Shown here: positions 12,908-15,945 of the stretch, piece by piece
Layout: every line of letters starts with the position of its first letter
Numbering within the stretch: position 1 is the first letter of the stretch
Source of the DNA: JBGSYJ01 sp041748075
GTDB lineage: Bacteria; Acidobacteriota; Thermoanaerobaculia; Gp7-AA8
Assembly (NCBI GenBank): GCA_041748075.1
Contig: JBGTDX010000008.1
Span: 1 to 15,945, forward strand
Reading direction: 5' to 3'
Length of the DNA stretch: 15,945 nt
Translations under genes and position numbers: made by a program
Notes under the pieces: generated by a model
What the model was told of the DNA's origin: nothing
The model's database searches: none
The model's input: the letters and a program-made list of their open reading frames with translations, nothing else

Positions 12908-15589
12908 ATGATTGAGCGCGGTACACGCCTCGGCCCGTATGAGATCGAAACGCCCCTCGGCGCGGGCGGCATGGGTGAGGTTTACAAAGGGCGCGACACG
13001 CGGCTCAAACGCAGCGTCGCGATCAAGATCCTGCCTGCACATCTTTCAACGAATCCGGAGCTCAAGCTCCGCTTCGAGCGCGAAGCTCGGGCAATCTCCG
13101 CGCTGAACCACCCGAACATCTGCGTGCTGCACGATGTTGGAGAGGCAAAACTCGCGATCACGAATCCGACAGCGGACCAGATTGCGGCGGGAGCGACGTC
13201 GAATACTTCGTACCTTGTGATGGAGCTCTGCGAAGGAGAGACACTCGCCAATCGTCTCGTGAAGGGTCCACTTCCGATCGATCAGGTACTCCGATACGGC
13301 ATCGAGATCGCGGATGCCCTCGACCGCGCGCACCGCAGCGGGATCACGCACCGCGATCTCAAGCCGGGCAACATCATGCTGACGAAGGGGGGTGCGAAGC
13401 TTCTCGACTTCGGACTCGCGAAAGCGAAGAGCAGCGGGATCTTCGAGCCCGACGGCAGCACCGCGTTGAAACCCGTCACGGAGGAGGGGATGATCGTCGG
13501 GACGATCCAGTACATGGCGCCCGAGCAGATCGAAGGACGCGAGGCTGACCATCGCTCCGACATCTTCGCGTTCGGCGCGATGCTGTATGAAATGGTCACC
13601 GGCAAGAGAGCATTCGGCGGCTCGAGCCGCGCGAGCCTGATCGCTGCGATCCTCGAGCGGGAGCCTCAGCCGATCGCGGAGATCGCCCCGCTCAGTCCTC
13701 CCGCACTCGATCGCGTGATCCGCAGTTGCCTCGCTAAGGATCCCGACGATCGATGGCAGAGTGCACATGACCTTCGCAGAGAGCTGCAGTGGATGCGCGA
13801 CGGTTTGTCGTCGCCCGTCCAGACGGCGCCCGCCATTGCGCGCAGTGGCCGCAGCCGCGAGCGCATCGCGTGGGCCGCCGCAGTATTGCTTCCGCTGCTC
13901 GTTGCGGCGTTCATGTGGGTCGCGCTCCGGCCTTCGGAAGCGCCGCCGGTTCGCCTAGTATCCGCGATCGCTCCGCCCGCAGGCGCCGAGATCGTCGTTA
14001 GCGGCGACGCCGGCGGCCCGGTAACTCTCTCCCCTGACGGGCGTCTTGCAGCTTTCGTCGCCACTTCGGACGCCGGTCCGATGCTTTACGTTCAGTCGCT
14101 CCAGACCGGAATCACGAGGGTTTTGAAGGGAACCGAGCGAGCGATGTTTCCCTTCTGGAGCTCCGACAGCCGCTCGCTTGGTTTCTTCGCCTCCGGGAAG
14201 CTCGCCATTGCCGATCTGGACGGCGCACCGCCCCGGACACTGGCAGACGCCGCGGACGGCCGGGGCGGTGCCTGGGGGCGTGATGGAACCATCGTCTACA
14301 CGCCGCACACGCAGGCGGGGATCATGCGGATTGCGGCGAGCGGCGGAACGCCCACCGCAGTGACGAAGCTCGAGGCTCCCTACATGACTCACCGCTGGCC
14401 TTCACTCCATCCCGACGGAAAACACGTGCTCTACCTCGCCGCGATGCATTCGATTCCGGAGAGCGAAGAGACGGCGATCTTCATGGCCGCCCTCGACGGC
14501 TCCGGGACACACAAGCTCGTTGCGTCACCGGGAAACGGTCTCGTGTGGAAAGACTGGCTGCTTTATCTCAAGGCGAATAAGCTCGTGGCACAACGACTGA
14601 ACGGCAGCACGCTCGAGGGGGAGCCCACCGTGGTGTGGGAAGACGTCCTTTACGATGGCGGCACATGGCGCACGGTGTTCTCCGTCTCCAACGAGGGTCT
14701 TTTTTCGACACATGGACGAGCCAACGCAGACGGAAATACCGTGGTCTCGTGGCTCGACCGCCAGGGAAACAAAATTGGCGAGATCGGCCCGCCGGCGTTC
14801 TATCGCGACGTCGCGCTCTCTCCCGATGAGAGCATGATTGCGATGTCGATCGGCGATCCGCTCTCGACGATCTATCTCCACGATGTCGCCAGGGGATCAC
14901 GCACGCGTTTTTCCTTCGTGGAGGGCGCCACTTTCGCTCCCAACTGGACTCCCGACGGGCGCAACATCATTTTCACCGCTCTCCGCGATGCGAAGTTTCA
15001 GCTTCTGATCAAGCCGGCCGACGGAACGGCGCCCGAGCGCGTCCTGTACGAATCGGACACGCTGCTGAGGCCCTCAGCAGTCACTCCGGACAGTCGCTAT
15101 CTCCTTTTCGATCGCGACTCCGGACTCGCGGGCGACATCATGAGAATTCCCCTGGAGGGAGGGGAGCCCGAGATGGTTGTCGGCGGGCCGCTGCAGCCGT
15201 ACGAGGGAAAGCTGTCCGCCGATGGGAAGTGGCTTGCATACATCGATTCGAACGTCTCGGGAAGGCACCTTTTCGTCACTCCGTATCCGCCGAGCGGCGC
15301 CAGGTGGCAGGTCTCGAATGAACCCGTCTATTTGTCGTTCTGGAACCGGAACGGAAAGGAGCTCCTCTACGTGACCGCTTACGGGATCCGCTCGGTCGGC
15401 CTCGAGCTGGACGAACGCGCGGTTCGGGTCGGACAGGTCACCTCCCTGTTTTCAGCGGACGTGAATACGAATGACCGCGGAATCGCGATGTCGGCAGACG
15501 GCAGCCGTTTTCTGGTCGTTCCGATCCGCCAATCGACCTCCGGTGCCGCAACGCTGATCACGAACTTCGATCTGCCGCTGCGAAAGTGA
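12908..15589 (+). CDS. Transmembrane Ser/Thr protein kinase with PD40 beta-propeller sensor
   Basis: The 893-residue protein starts at ATG 12908 (MIERGTRLGPYEIE), the family's usual opening; the TTG at 12872 is an in-frame but unlikely alternative. Kinase motifs: LGAGGMGEV (17-25), Lys40 in VAIK, HRDLKPGN with Asp150, DFG at 167-169, TEEGMIVGTIQYMAPEQ. Between the strands before the hinge there is an extra stretch of about 20 residues (81-100, LAITNPTADQIAAGATSNT) not present in the kinase at 6491. One membrane helix lies at about 320-342 (AVLLPLLVAAFMWVAL). The outer part is a PD40 propeller with SPDGRLAAF, SSDSRSLGF, GRDGTIVYT, HPDGKHVLY, SPDESMIAM, TPDGRNIIF, TPDSRYLLF and SADGKWLAY. It should act as a membrane receptor kinase with an unknown ligand. 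It lies 44 bases behind the PIN gene but has its own possible promoter, and ends in a hairpin seven bases after the stop region begins. Confidence 0.94.
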   Translation: MIERGTRLGPYEIETPLGAGGMGEVYKGRDTRLKRSVAIKILPAHLSTNPELKLRFEREARAISALNHPNICVLHDVGEAKLAITNPTADQIAAGATSNTSYLVMELCEGETLANRLVKGPLPIDQVLRYGIEIADALDRAHRSGITHRDLKPGNIMLTKGGAKLLDFGLAKAKSSGIFEPDGSTALKPVTEEGMIVGTIQYMAPEQIEGREADHRSDIFAFGAMLYEMVTGKRAFGGSSRASLIAAILEREPQPIAEIAPLSPPALDRVIRSCLAKDPDDRWQSAHDLRRELQWMRDGLSSPVQTAPAIARSGRSRERIAWAAAVLLPLLVAAFMWVALRPSEAPPVRLVSAIAPPAGAEIVVSGDAGGPVTLSPDGRLAAFVATSDAGPMLYVQSLQTGITRVLKGTERAMFPFWSSDSRSLGFFASGKLAIADLDGAPPRTLADAADGRGGAWGRDGTIVYTPHTQAGIMRIAASGGTPTAVTKLEAPYMTHRWPSLHPDGKHVLYLAAMHSIPESEETAIFMAALDGSGTHKLVASPGNGLVWKDWLLYLKANKLVAQRLNGSTLEGEPTVVWEDVLYDGGTWRTVFSVSNEGLFSTHGRANADGNTVVSWLDRQGNKIGEIGPPAFYRDVALSPDESMIAMSIGDPLSTIYLHDVARGSRTRFSFVEGATFAPNWTPDGRNIIFTALRDAKFQLLIKPADGTAPERVLYESDTLLRPSAVTPDSRYLLFDRDSGLAGDIMRIPLEGGEPEMVVGGPLQPYEGKLSADGKWLAYIDSNVSGRHLFVTPYPPSGARWQVSNEPVYLSFWNRNGKELLYVTAYGIRSVGLELDERAVRVGQVTSLFSADVNTNDRGIAMSADGSRFLVVPIRQSTSGAATLITNFDLPLRK

Positions 15590-15619
15590 CAGTAGCGGGA
15601 CATTCCGATGTCCCGCGTT
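15590..15619 (+). terminator. End-of-gene hairpin, copy 1 (after the kinase)
   Basis: Right after the TGA of the kinase, CAGTAGCGGGACAT is followed by the loop TCCG and ATGTCCCGC: a perfect 9-bp stem (15595-15603 with 15608-15616). No T-tract follows, so it may act as an mRNA-end stabiliser or a factor-dependent terminator rather than a classical one. It belongs to the same family as the hairpin at 15701-15731. Confidence 0.6.
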
Positions 15620-15700
15620 CCAGGGAGTGAAGTGGTACGGCTTGTGGGGCATTCATCCCGGGGGTCGTCGCTCCAGGACGCGCAAGTTCGACACGATCCG

Positions 15701-15731
15701 AAGAACGGCGGATCGGAATCCGCCGCTACTG
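15701..15731 (-). terminator. End-of-gene hairpin, copy 2 (after the TPR gene)
   Basis: On the minus strand it reads CAGTAG (containing the stop codon of the TPR gene), then CGGCGGAT, loop TCCG, ATCCGCCG, then TTCTT. The 8-bp stem is perfect (15718-15725 with 15706-15713). Flank, loop and layout equal those of the hairpin at 15590-15619, while the stem bases differ in a pair-preserving way. Confidence 0.6.
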
Positions 15732-15945
15732 CTCGTCTCCTGCAGGGTAGAGCCGTTCGAATTCCGGATCGCCGTGGAGCGAATCGAGGTCGGGGTCGCG
15801 CCGAACCCACGCGGCGTCCCGATATCCCAGTTCCCACGATCTCCGAAGTGAGGCCATCGAATCGGACTTCGCCCCGAGTTGTGCGTACGTGCATGCAGCG
15901 TTGTATGCCATCGACGGATCGGTCGGCCGCAGCGTGACTGCGAAC
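15726..15945 (-). CDS. C-terminal end of a TPR-repeat protein (5' part outside window)
   Basis: The frame is open to the right edge (FAVTLRPTDPSMAYNAACTYA...), so the apparent ATG at 15911 is internal. The visible 72 residues contain a tetratricopeptide-type helix pair (TDPSMAYNAACTYAQLGAKSDSMASLRRSWELGYRD). The ending AAWVRRDPDLDSLHGDPEFERLY is characteristic of the last TPR unit in many bacterial multidomain proteins, including Ser/Thr kinases and adenylate cyclases. The N-terminal domain cannot be seen. Given the neighbours, another kinase is plausible, but that is inference. The gene converges on the kinase at 12908, with 136 bases between the stop codons. Confidence 0.8.
   Translation of the reverse strand, partial: FAVTLRPTDPSMAYNAACTYAQLGAKSDSMASLRRSWELGYRDAAWVRRDPDLDSLHGDPEFERLYPAGDEQ

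Overview
The window is GC-rich chromosomal DNA of a free-living bacterium, most likely an Acidobacteriota member or a close soil or sediment relative. The phylum is an inference from gene content, not from a marker gene. The clue is the density of transmembrane Hanks-type Ser/Thr kinases carrying C-terminal TolB/PD40 beta-propellers, a gene type strongly expanded in that phylum. There are two complete genes of that kind, one further kinase of another type, and a fragment at the left edge that looks like the tail of another propeller protein.

Layout. Bases 1-910 hold the C-terminal part of a PD40 beta-propeller protein. From about 1.1 to 2.6 kb lies an IS110-family insertion sequence on the minus strand. 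Its transposase (1166-2356) is intact, and its upstream non-coding end contains a nested stem-loop shaped like a bridge-RNA binding loop. From 2.6 to 3.1 kb is a gene-free stretch full of small repeats: two strong REP-like hairpins and two different 11-bp tandem arrays. From 3113 to 6354 is a two-gene operon: a secreted, membrane-anchored von Willebrand A protein whose stop codon overlaps the GTG start of a transmembrane Ser/Thr kinase with a PEGA-like outer domain. The range 6491-9127 is a kinase-PD40 receptor with a probable leaderless start. Minus-strand 9477-10523 is a zinc alcohol dehydrogenase of the cinnamyl-alcohol type.

From 10.9 to 12.9 kb is a toxin-antitoxin-rich patch. It has an Xre/MbcA/ParS-type antitoxin and a RES toxin overlapping by ATGA, with a clear promoter, a palindrome over the -10 and a possible RBS-masking hairpin. 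Next come a DUF4256 gene broken after about 41 codons and a PIN-domain (VapC-like) toxin without a recognisable antitoxin. The range 12908-15589 is a second kinase-PD40 receptor. It converges on a minus-strand gene entering from the right edge, of which only a TPR-like C-terminus is visible. Both convergent genes end in hairpins of one sequence family whose stems differ by compensating base changes.

How the parts relate. The kinases and the VWA protein are probably envelope-to-cytoplasm signalling proteins, but no phosphatase or recognisable substrate gene lies beside them. The rest (IS110, REP-like repeats, toxin-antitoxin genes, a truncated gene) reads as a rearranged accessory region. The most informative candidates for follow-up are the predicted IS110 bridge RNA, the covarying end-of-gene hairpins, and the VWA-kinase operon.
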